A stretch of 21,123 nt of DNA from an uncultured Fretibacterium sp. (GTDB lineage Bacteria > Synergistota > Synergistia > Synergistales > Aminobacteriaceae): NCBI GenBank assembly GCA_937892105.1, contig CALAUZ010000302.1:1-21123 (forward strand), written 5' to 3'. Positions within the stretch are counted from its first letter, which is position 1; each line of letters starts with the position of its first letter. The notes under the pieces were generated by a model. That model was not told where the DNA came from. It saw nothing but the letters and a program-made list of their open reading frames with translations, and made no database searches. Below are positions 8,240 to 16,251 of this stretch, in pieces. The translations under genes and the position numbers were made by a program.

Positions 8240-9373
8240 TTATCTCTGCCCTCCAAGAAAATTCACAAGCCTGACCAGTTTACTTTCTTGAAACTTTATC
8301 GCCTTCACAGGGCACATCTCATGACAGCAGTAACACCTTATGCACTTCCCGTAGTCGAAGTATAAGTGTCTGTTCTCATGCCTCAATGCACCAGCAGCAC
8401 ATACAGCAGCACATCTTCCGCAACCTATGCACAGCTCCGGAATATGCACAGGTCTCGAAGTCATGAGACGCTCAACGAATGGCAGTCGCGGAAGAAGCCT
8501 CATCGTTCGTGTCTTTGGAATGTCAACGCCGGCAAACACGTGTGAAGCCTCAATATCACCCTCAACGTCCGAAGGATTAAGCTCGCACTGTGCTATGTTG
8601 CGTTTCTTTGCGGCCATGTAAAGCGGATAATCCTCCAGATTTCCGCCAAGCATTCTGCACAGCCAGAAATCCATACTCAGAGCATCAACACATGCGCCAA
8701 TAATCCCGAAGTCATACGGAGTTCCTGATGCAGGGCCGTCGCCATGCATTCCGATTACGCCGTCAAGAAGCGTGAAGAATGGTTTCACACCCATGTATAT
8801 ATCCAGCAGAAGGGACGCGAATTTTTCACGGTTTAAGCCAACGTTGTAGTGCCAGCCAGCTTTGAGCCTTCCAGGTATACAGCCAAAGAGATTTTTCACG
8901 CCCATAGTAAGGTACATTTGGCCGTGTGTTTTGAGTTTGGGAAGGTTGATTACTTTGTCTGCTTCGAGAACATGCCTGCTCACCTGAATACGCCGAAAGT
9001 CAGCACCATCATGTGCCGGAAGGTCTGCCGGTTCAGTAAGCTCTATACACTCTATACCCAGCTCACGAGCTATTTCCATGAAACCTGCCTTTTCCGCCGC
9101 ACCCTTGAAGCTGTCTATTCCTGGACTGTCCGCAATGAATGGAGTTCCGCCCGCCTCAAGTACAAGCGTTGCAACAGCACGGACTATTGCGGGGTCTGTC
9201 GTAACCCTGCGTTTGACTTCATGGCCGGATACCAGGTTGACTTTGAGGAGTACGCGATCGCCCTTCGTGATGAAGCGATTGATACCGCCGAAATGGTCAA
9301 ATGCACGCCTTACTGCTTCATTGATTTCCGGCTGGCTGTAGTTCTCCTGCCTGATGAATAATATTCTGCCCAT
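8240..9373 (-). CDS. DUF362 protein with two C-terminal [4Fe-4S] ferredoxin motifs
   Basis: A 377-residue protein. The N-terminal 280 residues match the DUF362 fold (KGDRVLLKVNLVSG, ITDPAIV-type region, KVINLPKLKTHG, GVKNLFGCIPG). The C-terminus carries two clusters: C315-x2-C318-x2-C321-x3-C325 and C344-x2-C347-x2-C350-x3-C354, each followed by a typical ferredoxin tail. No signal peptide is seen. The family is common in anaerobes and is presumed to carry electrons; its reaction is not established. I place the start at ATG 9373, where the flavodoxin stop overlaps it as TGATG, the usual sign of translational coupling. An ATG at 9388 would add five residues and is possible. Pairing with a flavodoxin suggests that the two exchange electrons or serve one redox pathway. 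Confidence 0.88.
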   Translation of the reverse strand: MGRILFIRQENYSQPEINEAVRRAFDHFGGINRFITKGDRVLLKVNLVSGHEVKRRVTTDPAIVRAVATLVLEAGGTPFIADSPGIDSFKGAAEKAGFMEIARELGIECIELTEPADLPAHDGADFRRIQVSRHVLEADKVINLPKLKTHGQMYLTMGVKNLFGCIPGRLKAGWHYNVGLNREKFASLLLDIYMGVKPFFTLLDGVIGMHGDGPASGTPYDFGIIGACVDALSMDFWLCRMLGGNLEDYPLYMAAKKRNIAQCELNPSDVEGDIEASHVFAGVDIPKTRTMRLLPRLPFVERLMTSRPVHIPELCIGCGRCAAVCAAGALRHENRHLYFDYGKCIRCYCCHEMCPVKAIKFQESKLVRLVNFLGGQR

Positions 9374-9831
9374 CAGTCTTTGAGCCATTCTTGAATTTCT
9401 GTGCTGTTCAGGGAATTAGCCTTTATGCCGTCATATACTTTTGCGCCTGGACAAAGCTCACGTATCTTTGCGGTTGCCTTAACGCAATTACTGCCTCCGC
9501 TGGTGCAGAAGGGGTATATTTCTTTCCCCGCGAAGTCGTAACGTTCCAGAAACGAGACCACAGCCATCGGACATGTGAAAAACCATACAGGAAAGCCAAG
9601 CAGTATCCTGTCATATGACGCGAAGTCCTCAATGTTGGGGCTTGATAGTGATGGTTTATCGTTGCGCTTGAACTCTTTGCGGGATTCGAGAATTGTCATT
9701 ATGTAGGTGCTGGGGTATTTCTTTTCCGTGATTATTTCGTGAAGGGGAGCGTTAATCTCCTGCGATATTTTTTCCGCAACTGCCTTAGTATGTCCTGACT
9801 TTGAGAAGAAGGCTATTATTGTCTTGTGCAT
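9373..9831 (-). CDS. Flavodoxin family protein
   Basis: A 152-residue single-domain flavodoxin. The N-terminal strand and FMN phosphate loop read IIAFFSKSGHTKAVAEKI (SxSGxT type). The second FMN-binding region is ILLGFPVWFFTCPMAV (W near the isoalloxazine ring) and the third is FCTSGGSNCVK. It would bind FMN and act as a cytosolic one- or two-electron carrier. It lies directly upstream of, and overlaps, the DUF362 iron-sulphur protein, so the two form an operon. A GGAG lies about 11 bases before the ATG, and a TATAAT -10 lies at 9861-9866 on this strand. The exact partner is not evident. A flavodoxin-like quinone or NADPH reductase is less likely at this length. Confidence 0.85.
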   Translation of the reverse strand: MHKTIIAFFSKSGHTKAVAEKISQEINAPLHEIITEKKYPSTYIMTILESRKEFKRNDKPSLSSPNIEDFASYDRILLGFPVWFFTCPMAVVSFLERYDFAGKEIYPFCTSGGSNCVKATAKIRELCPGAKVYDGIKANSLNSTEIQEWLKD

Positions 9832-9860
9832 AAAATTCTCAGCTCCGTTTTTGCTTTGAG

Positions 9861-9866
9861 ATTATA
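9861..9866 (-). promoter_or_regulatory. -10 box for the flavodoxin-DUF362 operon
   Basis: A perfect TATAAT on the minus strand, about 30 bases before the flavodoxin ATG. The best -35 (TTGCAA, 9887-9892) is 20 bases away, longer than usual, so the promoter is weak or activated. The same palindromic TTGCAA serves as -35 for the opposite promoter. Confidence 0.4.
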
Positions 9867-9886
9867 CACTAATGATTGCCGCATGA

Positions 9887-9915
9887 TTGCAAATTTCCTG
9901 AGACGTGAATACAAT
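9887..9915 (+). promoter_or_regulatory. Promoter for the restriction-modification genes
   Basis: TTGCAA (9887-9892) and TACAAT (9910-9915) are separated by 17 bases, the ideal spacing. The promoter lies 34 bases before the TTG start of the methyltransferase, with AAAGGAGG between them. It overlaps the region that must drive the divergent flavodoxin genes. Confidence 0.5.
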
Positions 9916-9949
9916 TTTCTTCACTTAATGAAAGGAGGAATAATTAGAG

Positions 9950-10618
9950 TTGTCTGTTCTTAAAGATAACAGCAAGTACTCGATGAACGCTAAAAATAAC
10001 GCTGATGGTTTAGCTCTCATGTCCGAAATTAATGACGGGAGTATTTCAACAGTATTCTTTGACCCTCAATACAGGGGCGTTCTCGACAAGCTGAAATATG
10101 GCAACGAGGGAAAATCACGCGGCAAATCACGTTCATCACTTCCGCAGATGAATACGGAAATGATTGTAGATTTCATTATCGAGATTAACCGGGTCTTAAA
10201 GGACAGCGGACATTTATTCTTATGGGTCGATAAATTTCATCTTTGTCAGGGTGTTCTGGAATGGTTTATTGGGACGAACCTACACTGCGTTGACATGATA
10301 GTTTGGGACAAAGGCAAAATCGGAATGGGTTATCGTACCCGCAGAAAGTCAGAATACCTCATCATCTTTCAGAAAGCTCCGATTAAAGCAAAATCATGCT
10401 GGACGGATCACACGATTCCTGATGTCTGGGAAGAGAAAGCCGAGAAAATACACCCCCACAGCAAGCCCATCGAACTCCAGAAGAGACTGATAGCAGCGAC
10501 AACTATTGAGGGTGATGTTGTTCTTGACCCTGCGGCAGGAGGATTTTCCGTATTACGGGCATGTCAGGAACTGGGAAGGGACTTCATCGGAGGCGATTTG
10601 GTCTATGGCGAAGAATGA
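9950..10618 (+). CDS. DNA methyltransferase (N6-adenine/N4-cytosine type, beta order) of a type II R-M system
   Basis: A 222-residue methylase of the N6_N4_Mtase fold. Catalytic motif IV comes first, as FFDPQY (38-41), where DPPY is usual. The AdoMet-binding motif I is near the C-terminus as LDPAAGGFSVLRA (192-204), preceded by HPHSKPIELQKRLI. That is the motif order of beta-class enzymes, which modify adenine N6 or cytosine N4. GMGYRTRRKSEYLIIFQK is another typical block. It would protect host DNA from the endonuclease encoded next. TTG 9950 is taken as start: AAAGGAGG precedes it by 11 bases and the upstream ATG at 9928 is in another frame. The recognition sequence cannot be read from the protein. 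The Q in DPQY is unusual but next to, not part of, the key D and Y. Confidence 0.88.
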   Translation: MSVLKDNSKYSMNAKNNADGLALMSEINDGSISTVFFDPQYRGVLDKLKYGNEGKSRGKSRSSLPQMNTEMIVDFIIEINRVLKDSGHLFLWVDKFHLCQGVLEWFIGTNLHCVDMIVWDKGKIGMGYRTRRKSEYLIIFQKAPIKAKSCWTDHTIPDVWEEKAEKIHPHSKPIELQKRLIAATTIEGDVVLDPAAGGFSVLRACQELGRDFIGGDLVYGEE

Positions 10619-11333
10619 AAATGTTTCAGCGCGCATTTCTGATGCACAGCCTAAGAACTCATCGGGAAACTATGCGAGATTATTCGGTGATGAAGACATA
10701 GGAAACCTCATCACAAAAATTCAGTCTGCAAGCATTAAGGCCGGTTACGTTCTGGAAGATATTATTGCGTGCAAATCGACACTGATACCAAACGGAAATT
10801 TTGACGAGTTTATTGATGACTGCATGAAGGGCAAATACAGCGGGATTTTTCTAGGCACAAAGAAGATGATTAAGGACAGCAAGTATAACGTTAAGGGTCA
10901 TGAGCCTGACCTGATAATATTTTCACTAGATAACAATGGACGCGGAGAATGTTATATCATTGAACTGAAAGTCGGGGCTGCTTTCGACACTAAGAAATCC
11001 GACGGGGAGAAAGAAACCCTCGAAATATGCCGTTCTGTCTTAGGGCCTAAGCTGCCATTCATCACAAATTCTTATCTCTGTGCATTCCATGCTGAAGACA
11101 GACAGGAAATAGTAACCGGCTTAAAGGGACGCTTTGGTCAAGAAGAGGTATTAACAGGGCGAGAACTCTGCGAAATATTGAGCCTTGATTACGATGAAAT
11201 TGTCAGTGAGGAAAGCCGTTTCCAGCGCGACAACATGTTTTACCTAACACGCAAAGTTATTGACAACGCAAAACGAAAAGTTTACCTGATTTCTGAAGAA
11301 GATTTTTACCACGAAGAAGCGGGAGAAGCCTGA
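10605..11333 (+). CDS. Putative type II restriction endonuclease, PD-(D/E)xK fold
   Basis: A 242-residue protein with no strong family match that I recognise, called from position and motif. A PD-(D/E)xK nuclease signature is visible: P101-D102-LIIF, then E120-L-K122 in YIIELKVG, a typical strand pair with hydrophobic surroundings. It begins 14 bases inside the methyltransferase, with GGAGG 11 bases before ATG 10605, so it is cotranscribed and probably coupled so that methylase is made first. An upstream in-frame start at 10506 would overlap the methylase by over 100 bases and has no support. The DNA target is unknown. It could also be a non-restriction nuclease, but an overlapping methylase makes restriction the best reading. 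Confidence 0.72.
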   Translation: MAKNENVSARISDAQPKNSSGNYARLFGDEDIGNLITKIQSASIKAGYVLEDIIACKSTLIPNGNFDEFIDDCMKGKYSGIFLGTKKMIKDSKYNVKGHEPDLIIFSLDNNGRGECYIIELKVGAAFDTKKSDGEKETLEICRSVLGPKLPFITNSYLCAFHAEDRQEIVTGLKGRFGQEEVLTGRELCEILSLDYDEIVSEESRFQRDNMFYLTRKVIDNAKRKVYLISEEDFYHEEAGEA

Positions 11334-11349
11334 ACTATAACCCTCCCGC
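11319..11349 (-). terminator. Inverted repeat between convergent R-M and pyrophosphatase genes
   Basis: GCGGGAG (11319-11325) and CTCCCGC (11343-11349) form a perfect 7-bp GC-rich stem with a 17-base loop. The left arm lies in the last codons of the endonuclease. On the minus strand the hairpin is followed by TTCTTC, so it may end pyrophosphatase transcripts, but the U tract is poor. Confidence 0.38.
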
Positions 11350-11368
11350 AAAAATCTCACTTTACACC

Positions 11369-13573
11369 CTAGAACAACGGCGCAAGCACCAACGCCACAA
11401 CCGTCATCAGCTTAATCAGGATATTCAGCGCAGGCCCAGCAGTATCCTTGAAGGGGTCGCCAACCGTATCCCCGACAACTGCCGCCGCATGGTTAGGTGA
11501 ACCCTTGCCGTTGAAGTGTCCTTCCTCAATGTACTTCTTCGCATTGTCCCACGCTCCGCCGGAGTTCGCCATGAATAACGCCATCATAACTCCCGTAACG
11601 ATTGAACCGCCAAGAAGTCCGCCAAGTGCCTCTTTGCCCAGAATAAAACCAACAAGTACAGGCACTACTATTGCCATTACACCGGGTACTATCATCTGCG
11701 TCAATGCCGCGTGTGTCGAAATCGCAACGCACTTCTCGTACTCAGGTCTGCCAGTTCCTTCCATTATTCCAGGTATCTCGTGGAACTGTCTGCGCACTTC
11801 CTCAATCATTGCTCCAGCAGCCTTGCTCACAGCGTCAATCGAGAGTGAGCAGAATATGAACGGTAACATTCCGCCGATAAGAAGTCCTACTATTACGTAA
11901 GGGTTCATGATGTCAATCTTCTCGATGTGTGCAGCCTGCGAATACGCCACAAACAGTGCCAGTGCCGTCAATGCCGCAGAACCTATTGCAAGACCCTTGC
12001 CCATTGCCGCCGTTGTGTTACCGATTGCGTCAAGGTGATCGGTTATCTTGCGCACACCCTCTGGAAGCTCGCTCATCTCTGCAATACCGCCCGCGTTGTC
12101 AGCGATTGGCCCATATGCGTCAACACTCAGCGATATACCGGTGATTGAGAGCATTCCTACCGCCGCTACTGCAACTCCGAACATTCCGGCAAGATAGTAG
12201 CTTATGAGTGTCGATAAGCAGATGAGAAGTACAGGAATACCAGTTGACATCATTCCCAGAGACAAGCCCGAAAGAATTACCGTCGCCGCACCAGTGTCCG
12301 ATGATGCCGCCACTGACTGTACGAACTTGTAATCGCCGGAAGTGTATATCTCCGTTACTATGCCGATGATTATTCCAGCAAGAACACCTGACGTAACCGA
12401 AAGGAATACGTTAATGCTGTTAGAGAAGAAGAACAGAATACTAAGCACAAACGTTCCGGCAATCATGAGGCCGCCTGCAACAAATGTTCCAGTCCTGAGA
12501 GCAAATGCCGCGTCTCCGTCCTCAATGCGCTTTACTACTCCGTTCATTCCAGGAAGTTTGCCGGCATACATTCTGACCTTATCCGCGTAAGGAGCTTTCT
12601 GGCTGATCATCATGCAGCCCACGATTGACGCAAATACTCCCCACGCCGCAAGGAACATAGGATATCCTATTCCCCAAAGACCAAGCTGGGAATCCGCAAC
12701 GCCAGGTGTGAACGTGTACACAGCACCGATAGCCATAGCCGCAAGTATTGAGTTTACGTATGACTCGAAGAGGTCTGCGCCCATTCCTGCGATGTCGCCT
12801 ACATTGTCGCCAACGTTGTCAGCAATAACGGCAGGGTTGCGGGGGTCATCTTCAGGGATACCGGCCTCAACTTTGCCAACAAGGTCTGCTCCAACGTCAG
12901 CAGCCTTAGTGTAGATACCGCCGCCAACACGTGCGAACAGTGCGATTGAGCTTGCTCCCATTCCAAACGCTGTCATTGCTGTAACGTCATTGAGGAACAA
13001 ATACGACACTGCAAGGCCGATAAGTCCGAGACCGACAACTACCATTCCTACGATACTTCCGCCTGAGAACGCGACTTCGAGAGCATTACCTGCCGCATTG
13101 AGCAGTCCGCCTTCTGACTTCGGTGCAATCTCTTCGGTTGCGGGAGCTTCTTCTGCTACTGCTTCTGACTTGTCGAGGTCAACAGATGACTTCTTCGCCT
13201 TCTTTGCAGGAGCAGGAGCTTCTGGGGGCATTGCAGAGAGTGCCGCATATGTTGTGCGTCCGTTGGAGTTGGTTGCAACGTACATGCCAATCCAGCCTGC
13301 TGTTGCCGAGCATAATGCGCCGAGAATGAAAGCGAATGCTGCGCCGAGACCTAATGCCGCAACGAGCAATATTGCCACAACGCCTACGAACGGTGCAAGC
13401 CATGAATATTCCTTTTTGAGGAACGCCATAGCACCGCCGTGAATTATTTCTGAGAGTTCAGCAACACGGGTATGACCGATCTGACTCTCTTCCAGTTTCT
13501 GATACACTGTCCATGCATATAATCCGGCCAGTACACCGAAAACCAGAGTAATGAAAACTAAGAAAAGCCACAT
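11369..13573 (-). CDS. hppA: Membrane-bound ion-translocating pyrophosphatase, K+-dependent type
   Basis: A 734-residue integral membrane pyrophosphatase that couples PPi hydrolysis to H+ or Na+ export across the inner membrane. Signature blocks are the substrate-binding [11 protein letters not shown] (226-236), [12 protein letters not shown] (252-263), [17 protein letters not shown] (485-501) and, near the C-terminus, [27 protein letters not shown] (518-527) has Ala522 and Gly525, the residues of the K+-dependent subfamily (Lys and Thr in the K+-independent one). The protein is longer than the common 660-700 residues because of a charged A/P/K/E-rich insert at about 115-158 between helices 3 and 4, on the predicted cytoplasmic side. 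Whether it pumps H+ or Na+ cannot be decided by eye. GGGAGG precedes the ATG, and a promoter lies just upstream. It saves energy from PPi, typical of anaerobes living on small energy yields. Confidence 0.96.
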   Translation of the reverse strand: MWLFLVFITLVFGVLAGLYAWTVYQKLEESQIGHTRVAELSEIIHGGAMAFLKKEYSWLAPFVGVVAILLVAALGLGAAFAFILGALCSATAGWIGMYVATNSNGRTTYAALSAMPPEAPAPAKKAKKSSVDLDKSEAVAEEAPATEEIAPKSEGGLLNAAGNALEVAFSGGSIVGMVVVGLGLIGLAVSYLFLNDVTAMTAFGMGASSIALFARVGGGIYTKAADVGADLVGKVEAGIPEDDPRNPAVIADNVGDNVGDIAGMGADLFESYVNSILAAMAIGAVYTFTPGVADSQLGLWGIGYPMFLAAWGVFASIVGCMMISQKAPYADKVRMYAGKLPGMNGVVKRIEDGDAAFALRTGTFVAGGLMIAGTFVLSILFFFSNSINVFLSVTSGVLAGIIIGIVTEIYTSGDYKFVQSVAASSDTGAATVILSGLSLGMMSTGIPVLLICLSTLISYYLAGMFGVAVAAVGMLSITGISLSVDAYGPIADNAGGIAEMSELPEGVRKITDHLDAIGNTTAAMGKGLAIGSAALTALALFVAYSQAAHIEKIDIMNPYVIVGLLIGGMLPFIFCSLSIDAVSKAAGAMIEEVRRQFHEIPGIMEGTGRPEYEKCVAISTHAALTQMIVPGVMAIVVPVLVGFILGKEALGGLLGGSIVTGVMMALFMANSGGAWDNAKKYIEEGHFNGKGSPNHAAAVVGDTVGDPFKDTAGPALNILIKLMTVVALVLAPLF

Positions 13574-13616
13574 AAAACTTTTACCTCCCTGTTATGGTGA
13601 GTATATGAATTATGCA

Positions 13617-13646
13617 ATTATAGCCTAAAATATTGGATTGCGTGAA
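13617..13646 (-). promoter_or_regulatory. Promoter for hppA
   Basis: On the minus strand TTCACG (13641-13646) and a perfect TATAAT (13617-13622) are 18 bases apart, about 44 bases before the hppA ATG. GGGAGG (13584-13589) lies between promoter and start. The -35 matches consensus at four of six bases. Confidence 0.5.
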
Positions 13647-13678
13647 AATTTATAACACTCACGGAGGGAATAGCGGTA

Positions 13679-13993
13679 ATGTGGTTCACAAAGAAGATAA
13701 CTATCTACAAGAAGAAAGACAAGGAAACATGGCAGAAGATCAGGGACGTTCTGAAAGCTGAAGGCTTTAGGGGAGTACGTGCCAGCCATTACCCCATAGA
13801 CAGCCTTAACGCTTGTGGCTGCGGCTCAAAACTTGATCCGAGAAACTTCGGTGCAAAGGGATATATTGACCGCGATGTATATTTTGTAGACGTTAAGGAG
13901 GAAGACTATGCACGCGCAAAAAGTGTGTTATCCTCACATGGAATTGAAGCTGTAGTTTCAGATGATGTTACGGGGAAATTAGGTAGAGTGTAA
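13679..13993 (+). CDS. Small conserved-looking protein of unknown function with a CGCG motif
   Basis: A 104-residue protein. Strong ribosome binding site GGAGGG 10 bases before the ATG. Predicted layout is strand (KITIYKK), helix (ETWQKIRDVLKAEGF), strand, a loop with C46-G-C48-G followed by KLDPRNFGAKGY, strand (DVYFVDV), helix (EEDYARAKSVLSSHG) and a short strand. This alternation suggests a small ferredoxin-like alpha/beta fold, of the sort seen in DUF2007-like signal proteins, but I cannot assign the family. The two cysteines one residue apart could bind metal or be redox active. It lies two bases before the CGGC-domain gene and so is in one operon with it and the Crp/Fnr regulator, hinting at a redox or metal role. 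Confidence 0.8.
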   Translation: MWFTKKITIYKKKDKETWQKIRDVLKAEGFRGVRASHYPIDSLNACGCGSKLDPRNFGAKGYIDRDVYFVDVKEEDYARAKSVLSSHGIEAVVSDDVTGKLGRV

Positions 13994-13995
13994 AA

Positions 13996-14412
13996 ATGAT
14001 TGATAATGCGCTGGAACTTGTTGTGATTATTCAGTGTGATGATGTCGTGAAGAGATGTTCAGGTTTCCTGTGTATGAGGGACTTCTACGAACGCGCAGGG
14101 AAATTCGAGGGTTATCCGGAAGGTACGCGGTATATGTCCATGACCTGCGGAGGTTGCTGTGGGAATATCTCAGTGAAGCTGGAGAACCTGGCCATGAGAT
14201 TGCGCAAAGAGGGAATGCAGAAAGAGGACGTAGTTTTTCACTTTGCCTCGTGCATATGCTCGGAGAATGCTCACAGGCTGCCCTGCCCGTTCATGAACAG
14301 AATGAAGGCACTTATACAGCATAAAGGCTTCACTAATGTAGTGCTTGGTACCCACATCTCAAAGAAAGCTCAGGCGAAACGAGACGCAGGGATTTACCGG
14401 AAGTGGGAATGA
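13996..14412 (+). CDS. CGGC domain-containing protein
   Basis: A 138-residue cysteine-rich protein with the CGGC domain hallmark TCGGCCG (C51, C54, C55). Other cysteines are C14, C21 and C26 near the N-terminus and C86, C88 and C97 in SCICSENAHRLPCPF, followed by GTH near the end, as in the family. CGGC proteins are thought to bind metal; their function is not established. No signal peptide is seen. It starts two bases after the small protein, with AGGTAGAG in the tail of that gene as a likely ribosome binding site, and its stop overlaps the next start as ATGA. Its place before a Crp/Fnr regulator and facing a diiron flavoprotein suggests a part in redox or metal sensing. Confidence 0.88.
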   Translation: MIDNALELVVIIQCDDVVKRCSGFLCMRDFYERAGKFEGYPEGTRYMSMTCGGCCGNISVKLENLAMRLRKEGMQKEDVVFHFASCICSENAHRLPCPFMNRMKALIQHKGFTNVVLGTHISKKAQAKRDAGIYRKWE

Positions 14413-15074
14413 CAAAATATATCGCTCTGCTCAAAACATGCAGCCTCCTCGCAAATATTCCAGAAAGCTCATATATTGACGCGTTGAAATATCTTCGAGC
14501 GTCGAAACGTTCATTCAGGAAGGGAGAATTTATCCTGCATATTGGGGACGTGTTCAGGTATGCGGGGATTGTGCTTTATGGCGTGATAGAGTGTTCGTAT
14601 CAAGACGGGGAGTTCAACAAGTACAACATGAACCACTTTCGTGCTGGCGAAATGTTTGGGGAGTCTATGGCTTGTGCGGAGGTTGAGGAAAGCCCGATGC
14701 AGATTTTTGCGGTAACTGACTGCGTGATTATGTTTCTCGATTTTCGGGTACTCTATTATTCAGGCGTGAAATATGAATATCAAATGCAGCTTGCTGTAAA
14801 TCTAATCCGTAATATATCGAGGCAGAATACATTTATGAACCGCAAAGTCAGAATGTTAAGCCGTAAAGACCTTCGCAGTAAAATTCTCACATACCTTCAG
14901 AGCCTCACACCAAACGAAAACGGAACAATAACGCTCCCTTTCACAAAAACAGCAATGGCTGAGTTTCTCTGCGTCAACAGGTCTTCTTTATCGAGGGAAC
15001 TCAGCCGCATGGTTCATGATGGTATTCTTTCGGTGAACGGAAGAACTTTAACGCTCTTAGACAGCCAGCAATGA
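14409..15074 (+). CDS. Crp/Fnr family transcriptional regulator
   Basis: A 221-residue regulator from ATG 14409, which overlaps the CGGC stop as ATGA. A GTG at 14403 would add two residues. An N-terminal cyclic-nucleotide-binding-type beta roll is visible (about 30-120; RKGEFILHIGD, GEMFGESMACAE). A dimerisation helix (about 125-150) leads to the winged-helix domain with recognition helix in TKTAMAEFLCVNRSSLSRELSRM (about 177-199). It has scattered cysteines but not the N-terminal cysteine cluster of FNR, so it is unlikely to hold an FNR-type [4Fe-4S] cluster. Related regulators in anaerobes control nitrosative and oxygen stress genes. Its 3' end overlaps the convergent diiron flavoprotein gene by 18 bases, a likely target by context. 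Confidence 0.9.
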   Translation: MTKYIALLKTCSLLANIPESSYIDALKYLRASKRSFRKGEFILHIGDVFRYAGIVLYGVIECSYQDGEFNKYNMNHFRAGEMFGESMACAEVEESPMQIFAVTDCVIMFLDFRVLYYSGVKYEYQMQLAVNLIRNISRQNTFMNRKVRMLSRKDLRSKILTYLQSLTPNENGTITLPFTKTAMAEFLCVNRSSLSRELSRMVHDGILSVNGRTLTLLDSQQ

Positions 15075-16247
15075 ACTTACAAGAGCAGGAACTTTCGCGA
15101 TGTCGTCAGGTGTTGCAGTCCACATAGCCCTGATGTTATCGTCAATGACCGTGAAACCAGCATCTTTCAGTTTCTCCTGAAGGATTTTAACGCTCTCACC
15201 GCTCCAGCCGTAACACCCAAAAACTGCTGCCTTCTTTTTCTTGAACTTTAACTGCTTCACAAACTCCATAAATCCCGCAACGCTAGATAAAATACTGTTA
15301 CCCACAGTCGGAGAACCTAAAGCCAGAGCCTTAGACTTGAATATTTCCGTCATGATTTCGTTCTTGTCAGCCTTCGCAACATTGAAGACTTTTACGACTG
15401 TTGATGGGCTTTGCTTTGCGATTTCAGAAGCGATTTCGTGAGCGATTTTTGTTGTTCCTTCCCACATAGTATCGTAGGCTATCGTTATCTGGTCTTCCTG
15501 ATATGCGTCCGCCCACTGCGCATATTTCTTCACGATTTGCAGAGGGTCATCACGCCAGATTGCACCGTGTGAAGGAGCGATAATGTCGATGGGCAGATTG
15601 AGCTTGCCGATTTCTTCAAGTTTCTTCGTGAGTATTGGCGCAAACGGGTTTAATATGTTGGCAAAATACTTCATGGCTTCTTTCCAGAGAAGGCATTTAT
15701 CCGCCTTGTCGTTGAACAGTTCCTCGACAGCGTAATGCTGACCGAACGCGTCATTCGAGAACAGTATATTATCTCCAGTCATGTATGCGGCCATGCTGTC
15801 CGGCCAATGCAGCATTCTCATCTCAACAAACACCAGCTTTTTGCCGTTCCCAATGTCGAGACTGTCCCCTGTCTTCACAACGTTGAAGTTCCAGCCCCTA
15901 TTGCCGTACTGTCCTTCAATGGACTTAACCGCGTTAGCTGTGCAGTATATGGGGACGTTGGGAATTTCGGCCATTAATGCGGTGAGAGAGCCGGAATGAT
16001 CGCATTCTCCATGATTGGCTATTACGGCATCAATTTTGTGCAAGTCAATTTCACTTTTCAGGTTCTCCACGAAATCGAACCTGTGAGGTGTCCATACTGT
16101 ATCTACCAGAATATTTTTGCCCTCTTCAATCAAGTACGCATTCTGGCTTGAACCATTCATGATTGAGTAATCATCACCGTGAAAACTCTCTAATTCCCAA
16201 TCAATATAGCCTACCCAGCTTACATTGTTTTTTACGTGTCTTCTCAT
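15057..16247 (-). CDS. fprA: A-type diiron flavoprotein (FprA-like O2/NO reductase)
   Basis: A 396-residue flavodiiron protein. The N-terminal metallo-beta-lactamase-like domain has the full set of iron ligands: H79-x-E81-x-D83-H84 (HGECDH), H147 (LHWPD), D166 (SNDAFGQH) and H227 (PSHGAIW). The C-terminal flavodoxin domain starts near residue 255 (IAYDTMWEGTTKIA) and includes LGSPTVG and GCYGWSG for FMN binding. There is no fused rubredoxin, so electrons must come from a separate rubredoxin or similar carrier; none is encoded in the window. Such proteins reduce O2 to water or NO to N2O in the cytoplasm of anaerobes. GGAGG within the tail of the cupin gene lies 9 bases before the ATG, so it is the second gene of a cupin-fprA operon. 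Confidence 0.94.
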   Translation of the reverse strand: MRRHVKNNVSWVGYIDWELESFHGDDYSIMNGSSQNAYLIEEGKNILVDTVWTPHRFDFVENLKSEIDLHKIDAVIANHGECDHSGSLTALMAEIPNVPIYCTANAVKSIEGQYGNRGWNFNVVKTGDSLDIGNGKKLVFVEMRMLHWPDSMAAYMTGDNILFSNDAFGQHYAVEELFNDKADKCLLWKEAMKYFANILNPFAPILTKKLEEIGKLNLPIDIIAPSHGAIWRDDPLQIVKKYAQWADAYQEDQITIAYDTMWEGTTKIAHEIASEIAKQSPSTVVKVFNVAKADKNEIMTEIFKSKALALGSPTVGNSILSSVAGFMEFVKQLKFKKKKAAVFGCYGWSGESVKILQEKLKDAGFTVIDDNIRAMWTATPDDIAKVPALVSSLLAV

Positions 16248-16251
16248 TGCG

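Noticed and set aside
8849..9361. A 170-codon + strand frame rich in Cys
   Set aside because: It is antisense to the DUF362 gene, whose motifs are clear, and has no start signals.
11448..13442. Several + strand open frames of 60-150 codons
   Set aside because: All are antisense to hppA and low in complexity (P, S, T, A rich), as expected opposite an Ala/Gly-rich membrane protein.
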